Of a DNA stretch of 64,000 nucleotides, positions 51,473 through 59,780 are shown piece by piece. Numbering within the stretch: the stretch's first letter is position 1; each line of letters starts with the position of its first letter. The translations under genes and the position numbers were made by a program. The notes beneath the pieces are model-generated. The model was not told the DNA's origin. It ran no database searches and worked only from the letters and a program-made list of their open reading frames with translations. Source of the DNA: Isosphaera pallida ATCC 43644 (lineage in GTDB: Bacteria > Planctomycetota > Planctomycetia > Isosphaerales > Isosphaeraceae); NCBI RefSeq assembly GCF_000186345.1, contig NC_014962.1, positions 248,001 through 312,000 on the forward strand. Direction: 5' to 3'.

Positions 51473-53728
51473 ATGAGGCTGCTTCGGTTCGTCCCGTTCT
51501 TGGTTTGCGGGGCATGGGGGGATCTTCCCGCGTTCTGGGTCGCTACAGCCGCGACGCCGCCTTCAACGCCCATCTCGCACGTCGTGCCCGCGCGACCCGA
51601 CGATCCCTGGACGCTCACTCACGACTTCGTGGCCTCTTGCCGCAATGCCGACGGCGGCTTTGGGCCAGCCCCTAATCAACCCTCGACCCTGGGCGCGACC
51701 AGCGCTGCGACGCGCGTTCTCAAATGCCTCGGCGGCACCCTCGACGATCCCCTGAGCGTTCTCAAATTTGTCCACGCCTGTTGGGATCAAACCAGTGGCG
51801 GCTTCGCGCCGACCCCCGGCGGCACTCCCGACCCCAACACCACCTCGGTGGGTCTAATGGTTTGGGCCGACCTTCGGATCGACCAACCCGAAGAGGTTCC
51901 CCAACGGGCATTAGCCTATCTGTCGGACCAGGCCCGCGACTTCGACACGATCCGCCTGGCGGTTGCCGGGGTCGAGGCGATCGGCGGCCCCTCCAAGCTG
52001 GATCCCGCCGTCCGCGACGCCTGGCGCGAGCAGATTTTGGCCCGACGACGGCCCGACGGTCTCTTCGGCGAAGGGGACCGCCCTAACGCCTTTGCCACCG
52101 GAAGTGCGTTCGTCGCCCTGATGAGGCTGGGCCAATCGCCTGAGGAACTCGACCGCGATCGAGTAATCGCCCTGATCCTCGACCAGCAGCGTTCCGACGG
52201 CGGATGGTCCGACGGCTCCAGCCCAGAGGCTCCCTCCACCCTATCGGCCACCTATCGGATCGTCCGGGCGCTGCGGATGACCAACACCCCTCCCCGCAAC
52301 CTCGACGCCCTGCGCTCCTTCATCGCCGCCTGCCGCAACCCCGACGGCTCGTTCCGCAATCGTCCCGACGCCCCCGTCGAGGATCGCTCCGCCACCTACT
52401 TCGCGGCGATTCTGCATCAGTGGAGCCGTGAACTCGACCACCTGCCCGCTGTTGTCGAGACCGCCGGCTTCCAACCCCTCTTCGACGGTCGAACCCTCAC
52501 TGGTTGGGAGGGAGGCGCGCCCGGGCTTTGGACCGTCCGCGACGGGGTTCTCGTCGGCGACTCGCCCGGGATCGCCAAAAACGACTTCCTCGCCACCGAG
52601 GAGGAGTTCGAGGACTTCATTCTCAAGCTGAGCTTCCGCCTCACCGGTGGACCCGACGCCAACAGCGGGGTTCAGTTTCGCAGCGCCCGCATTCCCAACA
52701 GCCACGAGATGATCGGCTATCAGGCCGACATCGGCAAAGGCTATTGGGGGTCGCTCTACGACGAATCCCGCCGCAATCGGGTGCTGGCCGCCGGTCGGAA
52801 GGAGGCAGTCGATTCGGTCGCGGTCAACGGCTGGAACACCTACGAGATTCGGGCGATCGGTCCCGACATCCGCCTGACCCTCAACGGCGTGCCCTCAGTG
52901 GCCTACCGCGAGCAGGACGAGGCAATCCCCCGTCGGGGCCAAATCGCGGTTCAGGTCCACTCGGGCGGACCGCTCAAGGTGGAATTCCAAGAACTGTGGA
53001 TTCAGCGCCTGCCGCACTTAACCTCCGACGCCCGGCCCGATGGCGTGGCTCCGACCCCCAATGTGCCCGGTTTCCATCGCCGTTATCTTCAACCCGCCCA
53101 AGCCGGTGAGGACCCCCGCGCCTACACCGTCTGGCTGCCTCCAGCTTATGACGGCGTCAAAACCTTTCCGATTTTGATCTTCCTGCACGGCTCGGGAGAG
53201 CGCGGGGTCGATGGCCTGGCCCCCGCCCAAGTCGGTTTGGGACCGGCGTTGGTGAATCACCCCGACCGTTACCCGTATGTCGTGCTGTTCCCTCAAGCCC
53301 GCGAACGCTGGTCGGGCGACGGGACCGACATGGACGCGGTCGTCGCGCTTCTTGACGACGTGACCGCATCGTACAAAGTCGATCCTAACCGGGTGGCGCT
53401 CACCGGGTTGTCGATGGGCGGGGCCGGTTGCTGGAACCTCGCGTTGCGAATGCCCGAACGGTTCCGCGCAGTGGCTCCAGTATGTGGATTCGTCGATCCG
53501 GCCCGGGTGACTCCGCTCAAGAACGTGCCGTTTTGGGTCGTGGTGGGCGACGCCGACCGGCTCCTGCCCGGCAGCCGAGGCCCGGTCCAGGCGCTGGAGG
53601 CGCTGGGAGCCCGCCCGGTTTATAAAGAGCATCGCGGAGTCGGCCACAACTCCTGGGATCGCGCCTACGACGATCCCGCCTTCGCCCGTTGGCTCGCCGA
53701 GCGCTTGGAAGTCCACGACGGCGAGTGA
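51473..53728 (+). CDS. Three-domain secreted protein: alpha/alpha toroid, DUF1080, alpha/beta-hydrolase esterase
   Basis: 751 residues. ATG 51473 is 8 bases from AAGGAG and starts a signal peptide (MRLLRFVPFLVCGAWG). Residues 45-320 are squalene-cyclase/prenyltransferase-type repeats with DGGFG, SGGFA, DGGWS and DGSF turns. Residues 332-512 form a DUF1080 (3-keto-disaccharide hydrolase-like) domain: FQPLFDGRTLTGWEGG, WTVRDGVLVG, GVQFRSARI, VNGWNTYEIRAIG. Residues 535-745 are an alpha/beta-hydrolase: FLHGSGERG, nucleophile GLSMGGAG (Ser647), Asp693 or Asp695 in VVGDADRLLP and His725 in GVGHNSW. The pieces suggest polysaccharide or ester breakdown outside the cell. The toroid lacks an obvious cyclase acid motif and is probably a binding scaffold. 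Confidence 0.88.
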   Translation: MRLLRFVPFLVCGAWGDLPAFWVATAATPPSTPISHVVPARPDDPWTLTHDFVASCRNADGGFGPAPNQPSTLGATSAATRVLKCLGGTLDDPLSVLKFVHACWDQTSGGFAPTPGGTPDPNTTSVGLMVWADLRIDQPEEVPQRALAYLSDQARDFDTIRLAVAGVEAIGGPSKLDPAVRDAWREQILARRRPDGLFGEGDRPNAFATGSAFVALMRLGQSPEELDRDRVIALILDQQRSDGGWSDGSSPEAPSTLSATYRIVRALRMTNTPPRNLDALRSFIAACRNPDGSFRNRPDAPVEDRSATYFAAILHQWSRELDHLPAVVETAGFQPLFDGRTLTGWEGGAPGLWTVRDGVLVGDSPGIAKNDFLATEEEFEDFILKLSFRLTGGPDANSGVQFRSARIPNSHEMIGYQADIGKGYWGSLYDESRRNRVLAAGRKEAVDSVAVNGWNTYEIRAIGPDIRLTLNGVPSVAYREQDEAIPRRGQIAVQVHSGGPLKVEFQELWIQRLPHLTSDARPDGVAPTPNVPGFHRRYLQPAQAGEDPRAYTVWLPPAYDGVKTFPILIFLHGSGERGVDGLAPAQVGLGPALVNHPDRYPYVVLFPQARERWSGDGTDMDAVVALLDDVTASYKVDPNRVALTGLSMGGAGCWNLALRMPERFRAVAPVCGFVDPARVTPLKNVPFWVVVGDADRLLPGSRGPVQALEALGARPVYKEHRGVGHNSWDRAYDDPAFARWLAERLEVHDGE

Positions 53729-53850
53729 CGCGCGCGGGTCGCGCGGTGGGACGATTCGGTCGCGCAGAGAAACCCTTCCTGGTCAGGGTTTGGGAAACGG
53801 TCTCCGCGTCGCTTGTCGTCATGCCGTCACGGGAAGGTTGGTGGTTCCCC

Positions 53851-54330
53851 ATGCCGCGCTTCGCCATATTGGAACACGACTGGCCCACGCTTCATTGGGA
53901 CATCCTGCTGGAGTCGGGACCAGCGTTGCGGACCTGGGCCGCCTCCGCACCGCCGGGCCACGACAGTCCGGCGGTCGTCACCGTGGCGGTCGCTGAGGCG
54001 GTGAAGGAGGCTCGGGGATTGGAGGGAATCGACTCGTTGTCGTTGGTGTACGCGCTTCCAGATCACCGGTTGGCCTATCTCGACTACGAAGGCCCGGTCT
54101 CCAACCAACGGGGCCGGGTCGTTCGCTTCGACAGCGGCGCGTTTGCAATCCGCCTCTGGAACGACTTCCAGGTGGTGGCGGCGCTTCGGGGCGATCGCCT
54201 GAGGGGCGTTCTGACCCTAGTTCGCCTTGATCGTCCCCGTCACTCCCGAGGCCATCCCTGGGGCCTAGCCTGGTCACCCTCGGACCTCCTACCCTCAACC
54301 GCCCCGACGCCACGCCACCCCGTCGGGTGA
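53851..54330 (+). CDS. Stand-alone LigD-type 3'-phosphoesterase-like domain protein
   Basis: About 159 residues from ATG 53851 (ATG 53821 adds ten). The start MPRFAILEHDWPTLHWDILL parallels the HxxxLHxDxRLE core of the DNA-ligase-D phosphoesterase domain, with His and Asp ligands retained. Later HRLAYLDYEGPVSNQRG and VVRFDSGAFAIRLW match the planctomycete group of short LigD_N-like proteins. Full LigD has ligase and polymerase domains in addition; neither is here. It may trim 3' ends in repair, or have taken another role. The C-terminal 20 residues are disordered. Confidence 0.75.
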   Translation: MPRFAILEHDWPTLHWDILLESGPALRTWAASAPPGHDSPAVVTVAVAEAVKEARGLEGIDSLSLVYALPDHRLAYLDYEGPVSNQRGRVVRFDSGAFAIRLWNDFQVVAALRGDRLRGVLTLVRLDRPRHSRGHPWGLAWSPSDLLPSTAPTPRHPVG

Positions 54331-54721
54331 GCCCTCCACTCGGAACGCGGGAGGGATCGGTGGAACTATCCTGCGTCAGATCCCCCCCTGCACAGGAACC
54401 CAAACACGCTCACCCACCGCGAACGGCCGAACGTCAGACCGATTTTCTAACCCCCTCGCCGCCGCACCTGTTTTTGGTCCACCCGGAAAATTTCCATCGT
54501 TTGAAAAAAGGTCGTCACTTTGAAGGCCCATTTCGCATCTTTAAGATGGAAGGGAGCGTGGGTTCCGAATGTCATGGTTCGGAATCCCGGTTCCGTTCGT
54601 CTCATTATTGAGACGGAATACCATATGATGAAACCACCACTCGGTTGGCGCAACGCTGAGCGATCATTCCGTCTTTGGTTCGGAACCGGTCGGGAACAGA
54701 GTGGCGGGAGGAGAGGCAATC
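54331..54721. other. Intergenic region upstream of the NYN-LOTUS gene
   Basis: 391 bases, less GC-rich than surrounding DNA from about 54430. It contains the three inverted repeats listed separately. An open frame at 54327-54611 has no domain or ribosome site and I do not count it as a gene. Confidence 0.6.
54560..54687. promoter_or_regulatory. Cluster of three inverted repeats before the NYN-LOTUS gene
   Basis: First, TTCCGAA at 54563-54569 pairs with TTCGGAA at 54578-54584, extendable by GGG/CCC with one bulge. Second, CGTCTCA at 54599-54605 pairs with TGAGACG at 54610-54616 around TTAT. Third, the palindrome GGTTCGGAACC lies at 54677-54687. The heptamer TTCGGAA/TTCCGAA therefore appears three times in 125 bases. 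These could be operator sites or a structured leader 35-160 bases ahead of the start. Confidence 0.5.
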
Positions 54722-56203
54722 ATGAACCAGTTCAACACAGCGATCTTCTATGATTTGGAAAACCTTCTCAAGGGGTACAATTTTTCGCAGCAATTGCTCA
54801 CCAATTTGTCGTTAGTTGAAATTTTGGAGTCGATTCGGGCCACTAACCGTCTGGGCAAGGTGGCGTTGCAGCGAGCCTATGCCAATTGGAGCGACCCGCG
54901 GTTGGCGAGTTTGCGGGGAGAGGTCAACGATCTGGGAATCGACCCGATCCAGGTATTTGGGTTTGCGCGGGACTCGCGCAAGAACGCGGCCGACATTCAG
55001 ATGGCGATCGACGCGATCGATCTGGCGCACACTCGGCCGGGACTGGAGATTTTTGTGATCGTCTCGGGCGACGGGGGCTTTTCTGCGCTGGCCCGCAAGT
55101 TGCACGAGTACGGCAAGACCGTGATTGGATGCGCCTACCAGAGCGCTGCCAATCGTACCTTCCGAGCGGTGTGCGACGAGTTTGTGTGGCTGGCCGACCC
55201 CATCGAGGAGGAGCGGGGCGATCGTTCGATGACCGGTTCGGTTGGTTATGGGATGGGTGGTCCAGCCCAAGCGGCTTACGAATCGGCAACTGGGCCAAGA
55301 CCGAGTCTCCACCCCCTGGTGACCGATCCACGCAACCATCGCTTAGCGAGCCATCTGCGTTCGATCGGCTTGGTGGTGGGAGGGGCTGCCTTCGGCGACG
55401 AGCCGCCGTCGTTCGAGCAGGTGGTCGAGAAGACCCGAGCGATTCTCAAGTGGTACGCCTCCGACCCGGAATCGCGCCGGGACCTGAGCCGTTCGGGGAT
55501 TCATCTCAACGTGGTGCAGGAGGCGGTTCGTTCGGCGATTCCCGGCTTCCAGGCGATGCGTTACGGCTTCGCCAAGTTCATCGAGTATTTGCAGTGCGTG
55601 TGTCGAGACACCGAAGTGGGGGTGGTGCGTCCGCCTTCGCCCCAAGCGCAGGCGATTCTGATGCTGCGTGAGGCGGTGCGCGATCCGTCCACCATTTTGC
55701 CCGACCTTCAGCCCCGCGACCTGCATTCACCCGAGAACTACGCGGCGATTTTGGCCTACGGCAACCCGATTCTGCGTATGACCTCGATTACCGAATGGCG
55801 GGCCGTCACCTCCTGGATGATTGCCCATCCGGCCCAGCGGATTGATCTGGGCTCGCTGATCGAGTCTGCCTCGCTCGACCTGGAAGGGGTGGTTAATCCC
55901 GCCGCCATCAAGCAAGTCTTGCTCAACTATGTCGCCGCCGATGTGTTTCTTCGCGAACCAGAAGGACTGCCGATTTCTGAGCAACGGCTCACCCTGCGGC
56001 CCGACTATCGTCACGCCGAACATCTGCGCGAGGCGTTGCGCCGGGTGGCGTTCGATAAGCTGGTCGCCGGCGGTCTGGAACCCCGTGCCGAGACCTTGGA
56101 ACGGTTGCTGCCCTCATGGAGCGGGGAGGTCGGCCTCGTCGCCGCGCGTGGTGGTCAGGCGAGACCAGACGCTGAGGATCATCAACACTCCTGGACGACC
56201 TGA
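54722..56203 (+). CDS. NYN-domain (PIN-like RNase) protein with LOTUS/OST-HTH domain
   Basis: About 493 residues. The NYN domain (1-160) has IFYDLEN (Asp11), KNAADIQMAIDAIDLA (Asp91 and following acids) and IVSGDGGFSALARKL (Asp117), the acidic set of PIN-like nucleases of the LabA/MARF1 group. A linker leads to an OST-HTH/LOTUS-type module at about 205-302 (SGIHLNVVQEAVRSAIPGFQ, YGFAKFIEYLQCV). The last 190 residues are helical and unassigned. Members are thought to cut or bind RNA. ATG 54722 has a GGAGGAGAGG site. Its 5' region carries an unusual run of inverted repeats. Confidence 0.85.
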   Translation: MNQFNTAIFYDLENLLKGYNFSQQLLTNLSLVEILESIRATNRLGKVALQRAYANWSDPRLASLRGEVNDLGIDPIQVFGFARDSRKNAADIQMAIDAIDLAHTRPGLEIFVIVSGDGGFSALARKLHEYGKTVIGCAYQSAANRTFRAVCDEFVWLADPIEEERGDRSMTGSVGYGMGGPAQAAYESATGPRPSLHPLVTDPRNHRLASHLRSIGLVVGGAAFGDEPPSFEQVVEKTRAILKWYASDPESRRDLSRSGIHLNVVQEAVRSAIPGFQAMRYGFAKFIEYLQCVCRDTEVGVVRPPSPQAQAILMLREAVRDPSTILPDLQPRDLHSPENYAAILAYGNPILRMTSITEWRAVTSWMIAHPAQRIDLGSLIESASLDLEGVVNPAAIKQVLLNYVAADVFLREPEGLPISEQRLTLRPDYRHAEHLREALRRVAFDKLVAGGLEPRAETLERLLPSWSGEVGLVAARGGQARPDAEDHQHSWTT

Positions 56204-56619
56204 AGCGACGGGCAGATCGGTCGGCGCGATCTCCGATAGACTGATTTTTGATTGAATGATCAAGCTTGAGTTCTCTCGAACGAGAATGGCTTTGGTCGAT
56301 TGTGGGATCGCCCTTCGACCCAACCTGAAAACCCCTTCAGGACAAAGGCTGCGCTGAGGCGACTCGGTTGACCATCAGTGAGCGCTCAGGCAGTTGGAAG
56401 GAGGGGTTGGAGCGTGTTTCGTTCTCGATCACTTTGGTCTGGCTATTCCTTGGGGTATTCGTCATCCTAATCTGGGTGTGTGGCGTCGTGGGAATCATTT
56501 TTGTTGATGCGCGACCCTCTGACCCCACCTCATGCCTCATAATTGAACCTCCGAGGCAAGCGCGGGGCTGACCCGAGGCAGCTCTGGAGCGTTTTTTGAC
56601 TCCATCGAGGATTGATACG
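56204..56619. other. Intergenic region with possible small membrane gene
   Basis: 416 bases between the NYN-LOTUS and FGE-like genes. A weak TTCTC/GAGAA repeat lies near 56270-56285. The possible small gene at 56368-56571 is listed separately. Confidence 0.45.
56368..56571 (+). CDS. Possible small single-pass membrane protein
   Basis: 67 residues from a TTG start, with a polar N-terminus and one long hydrophobic helix (ITLVWLFLGVFVILIWVCGV). A GAGG sequence lies about 8 bases ahead. It may be a real small protein before the FGE-like gene, but the start codon and site are weak and an accidental frame is nearly as likely. Confidence 0.3.
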   Translation: MTISERSGSWKEGLERVSFSITLVWLFLGVFVILIWVCGVVGIIFVDARPSDPTSCLIIEPPRQARG

Positions 56620-57588
56620 ATGAACCCCATCGATTCCCCGCCGATTGCCTCGGCTGCTGCTTTGTCGGATGGCGGCGAATCCAACCGCAACCGTAGCGCG
56701 TCGCTGCTCACCGTCCCAACCAGACGGGTGCTGATCCTTGTCGCATCTGGCCTGTTTTGCCTGTGGGCTTGGGAGGGCTTGAGCCGCCGAACATTCTCCA
56801 AGCCTGCCGTCGCGCATCGTGAGAGCCAATCTTGGGAAGGTCGGGAGGCGGGCGAGTTGAAAGTGGTGACGTACAAGGACCAAGAATTGCGTTTCCGCTG
56901 GTGCCCACCGGGATCGTTCACCATGGGCAGTCCGCCGACCCAACCGGATCGGTTCGACAACGAAGGTCCGGTCGAGGTCAGGCTAACCCGGGGATTCTGG
57001 ATGCTTGAAGTGGAGGTCACTCAAGGGTTATGGCGTGCCGCGAACGGCCCCAAGCTCGATTGGGAACGCAAAGGCGCGGGGCCACTGTTGCCGGTTTATA
57101 ACGTCAGCCACTCCGAAGCCGCGGCGTTCGCTGCGTCGTTGACCACCCAACTGCGCCGCGGCTCGGAGCTTCCGCCGGGATGGAAGGTGTCGCTGCCGAC
57201 AGAGGCGCAGTGGGAATACGCCGCGCGAGCCGGCACGACCACGCGGTTTCCCTTCGGCGACGACGAAAGCCAACTAGGGGAATACGCCTGGTACGCTGGC
57301 AACTCGAACCGAATGCCTCGAAACGTGGGGACCCGTCGCGCTAATGCATGGGGGCTTAAAGATATGCTGGGCAACGTCTGGGAGTGGTGTCTAGACGGGT
57401 ACGCCGAGGCGTTGCCGGGCGGTAAGGATCCCATCGGCGACCTTGAGTTGCCCGCTCGGGTCAACCGCGGGGGAAGCTGGACCGACGAGGCTCTCTACTG
57501 CCGTCCCACCGCTCGCGTGGGCGATGTGCCGACCTACCGAAACACCGGTCTCGGTTTCCGCTTGACCTTGGTCCCAGACCAGAATTGA
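56620..57588 (+). CDS. Membrane-anchored FGE/SUMF1-like domain protein without the first catalytic cysteine
   Basis: About 322 residues. One hydrophobic helix near the start (RVLILVASGLFCLWAWEGL) anchors a domain with all the usual FGE-sulfatase landmarks: FRWCPPGSFTMGS, GFWMLEVEVTQGLW, LPTEAQWEYAARAG, NAWGLKDMLGNVWEW and RVNRGGSW. True formylglycine-generating enzymes carry a Cys-x4-Cys pair after RGGSW; here the segment is TDEALYCRPTAR, so only the second cysteine is kept. It is unlikely to mature sulfatases and more likely to be a binding or structural member, common in planctomycetes. ATG 56620 used. Confidence 0.88.
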   Translation: MNPIDSPPIASAAALSDGGESNRNRSASLLTVPTRRVLILVASGLFCLWAWEGLSRRTFSKPAVAHRESQSWEGREAGELKVVTYKDQELRFRWCPPGSFTMGSPPTQPDRFDNEGPVEVRLTRGFWMLEVEVTQGLWRAANGPKLDWERKGAGPLLPVYNVSHSEAAAFAASLTTQLRRGSELPPGWKVSLPTEAQWEYAARAGTTTRFPFGDDESQLGEYAWYAGNSNRMPRNVGTRRANAWGLKDMLGNVWEWCLDGYAEALPGGKDPIGDLELPARVNRGGSWTDEALYCRPTARVGDVPTYRNTGLGFRLTLVPDQN

Positions 57589-57618
57589 ATCGGGTCCGGC
57601 ACGTTGAAAGATAAACTC

Positions 57619-57644
57619 GCAAGCTGGTACTCATACCAGTTTGC
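57619..57644 (+). terminator. Hairpin after the FGE-like gene
   Basis: An 11-bp stem (GCAAGCTGGTA / TACCAGTTTGC, one G-T wobble) with a CTCA loop, 30 bases after the stop. No T-run follows. Termination or mRNA-end protection is likely. Confidence 0.55.
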
Positions 57645-57848
57645 AGAGGAATAAGAGCACCTTGCGAATATGAGATCCACACTGAGTCGGGGGGAGGAGC
57701 GAGGCCGGGCGCGTGACGCGGCGGCAGTCTTGAAACCGACACCGGCCCGGTTCAGCCGGTGGGGGAGGGCTGAATTGCGGAGCCGGCGTTGTGGGAGATG
57801 GTGGGATCGAGTCCGATCCGGTGGAGCGGGACGGGACGAGGAGTTCGG

Positions 57849-59006
57849 TTAGACGGCGGCGGTGACGTTGCGGTTGAGCAGCACCCGTTGGGCGGCGGCG
57901 ACCGCGACGCCGGGTTCCACGTCGTAGCCCAGTTCGTCCAGCACCATCTCCAGCGCCGCGAGGCCAGCGATCACGTCGAGTTCATCGGTGTAGCCCATGT
58001 GACCGATGCGGACGATTTTGCCCTTGAGTTTGTCCTGGCCGCCAATGGTGGTGATGCCGAACTTCTGTTCGAGGCGTCCACGGATGTCGGAATCTTTCAA
58101 CCCCTCGGGCACGCGGAAGGCGGTGAGACCTTCGGCGGGACGGGCGCTGAAGAGTTCCAGACCCAAGGCGGTGACACCGGCTTGACAGGCTTCGCTCATG
58201 CGGCGATGCCGGGCCCAGACGTGTTCGATCCCTTCGGCCAGGATCCGTTTGAGGGCGGTTCTGAGGGCGAGGATGAGGGTGTGGGCGGGGGTGTAGGGGG
58301 TGTCGAAGTCGGCCATCTTCTTGCGGGCCGCTTTGAGGTCCAGGTAGTAGCAGGGCGGGTTGGGGTAGGCGTCGATCCGCGCCCAGGCTTTGGGGCTGAC
58401 CGACACGAAGGCGAGGCCGGGGGGCAGCATGAGGGCCTTTTGGGAGCCGACGCAAAGTAAGTCGATGCCCCAGTCGTCGGTGTGGCATTCCATCGCGCCG
58501 ACGCCGGAGATGCCGTCCACCGCAAAGAGGGCGGGGGTTCGGGCAACGATCTGGCCGATTTCAGCGACCGGGTGGCCGGTGCCGGTGGAAGTTTCCGACA
58601 GGGTCCCCATGACCGCCACGGCGTCGGGATGTTCGGCCAGAGCCTGTTCGACGCGGGCCGGGTCGACCGGCTGGCCCCATTCGAAGTCGAGCGAGACGGC
58701 GTTGATACCGTAAGCCTGGCAGACCTTGAGCCAGCGCTGGGCGAACCAACCGGCGTTGAGGACGATCGCCTTGGAACCCCGGGGCACGGTGTTGACCGCG
58801 GCGGCCTCCATCGCGGCGGTGCCCGAGGCGGTCAGGATCAGCACGTCGTGTTGGGTGCGGAAGACCTGTTTGAGGCCCTCGGTGACCTCAGCGATCGCCT
58901 GCTTGACCTCGGCGGTGCGGTGGTGGATCACCGGACGGGCCAAATCCAGCAACACATCTTCGGGCACATTGGCCGGGCCGGGGGTCATCAAACGGGGTTT
59001 CTTCAT
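57849..59006 (-). CDS. Class V aminotransferase (serine/alanine-glyoxylate aminotransferase-like)
   Basis: About 385 residues from ATG 59006; the frame extends to 59087 but the conserved start MKKPRLMTPGPANVPEDVL fixes the N-terminus. Landmarks: LTASGTAAMEAAAVN, GTLSETSTG, FAVDGISGVGAMECHTDDW and the PLP lysine in CVGSQKALMLPPGL. This is the group of archaeal/planctomycete alanine-glyoxylate or serine-pyruvate aminotransferases, some of which work as phosphoserine aminotransferases. With serA at 27.4 kb in the same window, a serine-pathway role is possible but not linked. Confidence 0.92.
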   Translation of the reverse strand: MKKPRLMTPGPANVPEDVLLDLARPVIHHRTAEVKQAIAEVTEGLKQVFRTQHDVLILTASGTAAMEAAAVNTVPRGSKAIVLNAGWFAQRWLKVCQAYGINAVSLDFEWGQPVDPARVEQALAEHPDAVAVMGTLSETSTGTGHPVAEIGQIVARTPALFAVDGISGVGAMECHTDDWGIDLLCVGSQKALMLPPGLAFVSVSPKAWARIDAYPNPPCYYLDLKAARKKMADFDTPYTPAHTLILALRTALKRILAEGIEHVWARHRRMSEACQAGVTALGLELFSARPAEGLTAFRVPEGLKDSDIRGRLEQKFGITTIGGQDKLKGKIVRIGHMGYTDELDVIAGLAALEMVLDELGYDVEPGVAVAAAQRVLLNRNVTAAV

Positions 59007-59333
59007 TGATCGGTTCCCTATCAATTTCAAACAAACGCGACAGGCCACAACACCAACGCGCCTGGCCAGAGGCGGAGCATGGATCAATCAATCAAAACGT
59101 GGCATTGGGGGAGGTCGCCTTCGACTGGAGAGGGGCGACTCCGGCGGTACCCCGATCGCGGTTGGCGAGCGCGTCGTCGGCGAATCGGTTTAGGTCGAGC
59201 CGTGCGCGGACAGTTCTCGGTCTTGGAACCTTCCGCCGTGAGACTCCCATTATAAGAGACCCGGCGAGCTTGAGGGTTCGGAAAAAGAAGAATTGGTTAC
59301 GTTTCCGGTCGAGCTTTGGGGGGAGGAGTCAGG
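59007..59333. other. Intergenic region between hisI and class V aminotransferase
   Basis: 327 bases between two minus-strand genes. It should include the aminotransferase promoter and any terminator of hisI. No clear element seen. Confidence 0.4.
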
Positions 59334-59780
59334 TTAGGGCGGGAAGTTCTTGGTGGGTCGATAGACGGTTTCGGGCTGGAAGACGGGAAGATCGGCGATT
59401 TCGACTCGGCCATCGGCGGCGACGGTTCGGAAGAAGCAGGAGCGATATCCCATGTGACACGCGCCACCGAGTTGACGGACCCGGACCAGCAACACGTCGG
59501 CGTCGCAGTCGAGGCGGACCTCGACGACGGTTTGGGTGTGTCCCGAGGTGGCTCCTTTGTGCCAGAGGGCGTTGCGGGAGCGGGAGAAGAAGTGAGCCTG
59601 GCCAGTGGTGAGCGTGGCGCGGAGGGCTTCGTCGTTCATCCAGGCGAACATCAGAATCTGATGGGTGTCGGCGTCTTGAACAATGGTGGGAACGAGTCCG
59701 TCGTGGCTTCTCTTGAGCAGGTCGAACACGCGGAGGGGAGCTTTGGAGTCGGAGAAGGGGGGGAGATTGCCAGGGCTCAT
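59334..59780 (-). CDS. hisI: Phosphoribosyl-AMP cyclohydrolase
   Basis: Third step of histidine synthesis: hydrolysis of phosphoribosyl-AMP. 148 residues from ATG 59780. Metal and active-site motifs are complete: [49 protein letters not shown] and [14 protein letters not shown]. There is no fused HisE domain. The start overlaps the stop of the TPR gene by four bases (ATGA). No other his gene is nearby, so it is scattered from the pathway. Confidence 0.96.
   Translation of the reverse strand: MSPGNLPPFSDSKAPLRVFDLLKRSHDGLVPTIVQDADTHQILMFAWMNDEALRATLTTGQAHFFSRSRNALWHKGATSGHTQTVVEVRLDCDADVLLVRVRQLGGACHMGYRSCFFRTVAADGRVEIADLPVFQPETVYRPTKNFPP

Noticed and set aside
54327-54611. 94-residue frame before the NYN-LOTUS gene
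   Set aside because: No ribosome site or domain, composition unlike its neighbours, and it runs through the inverted-repeat cluster.
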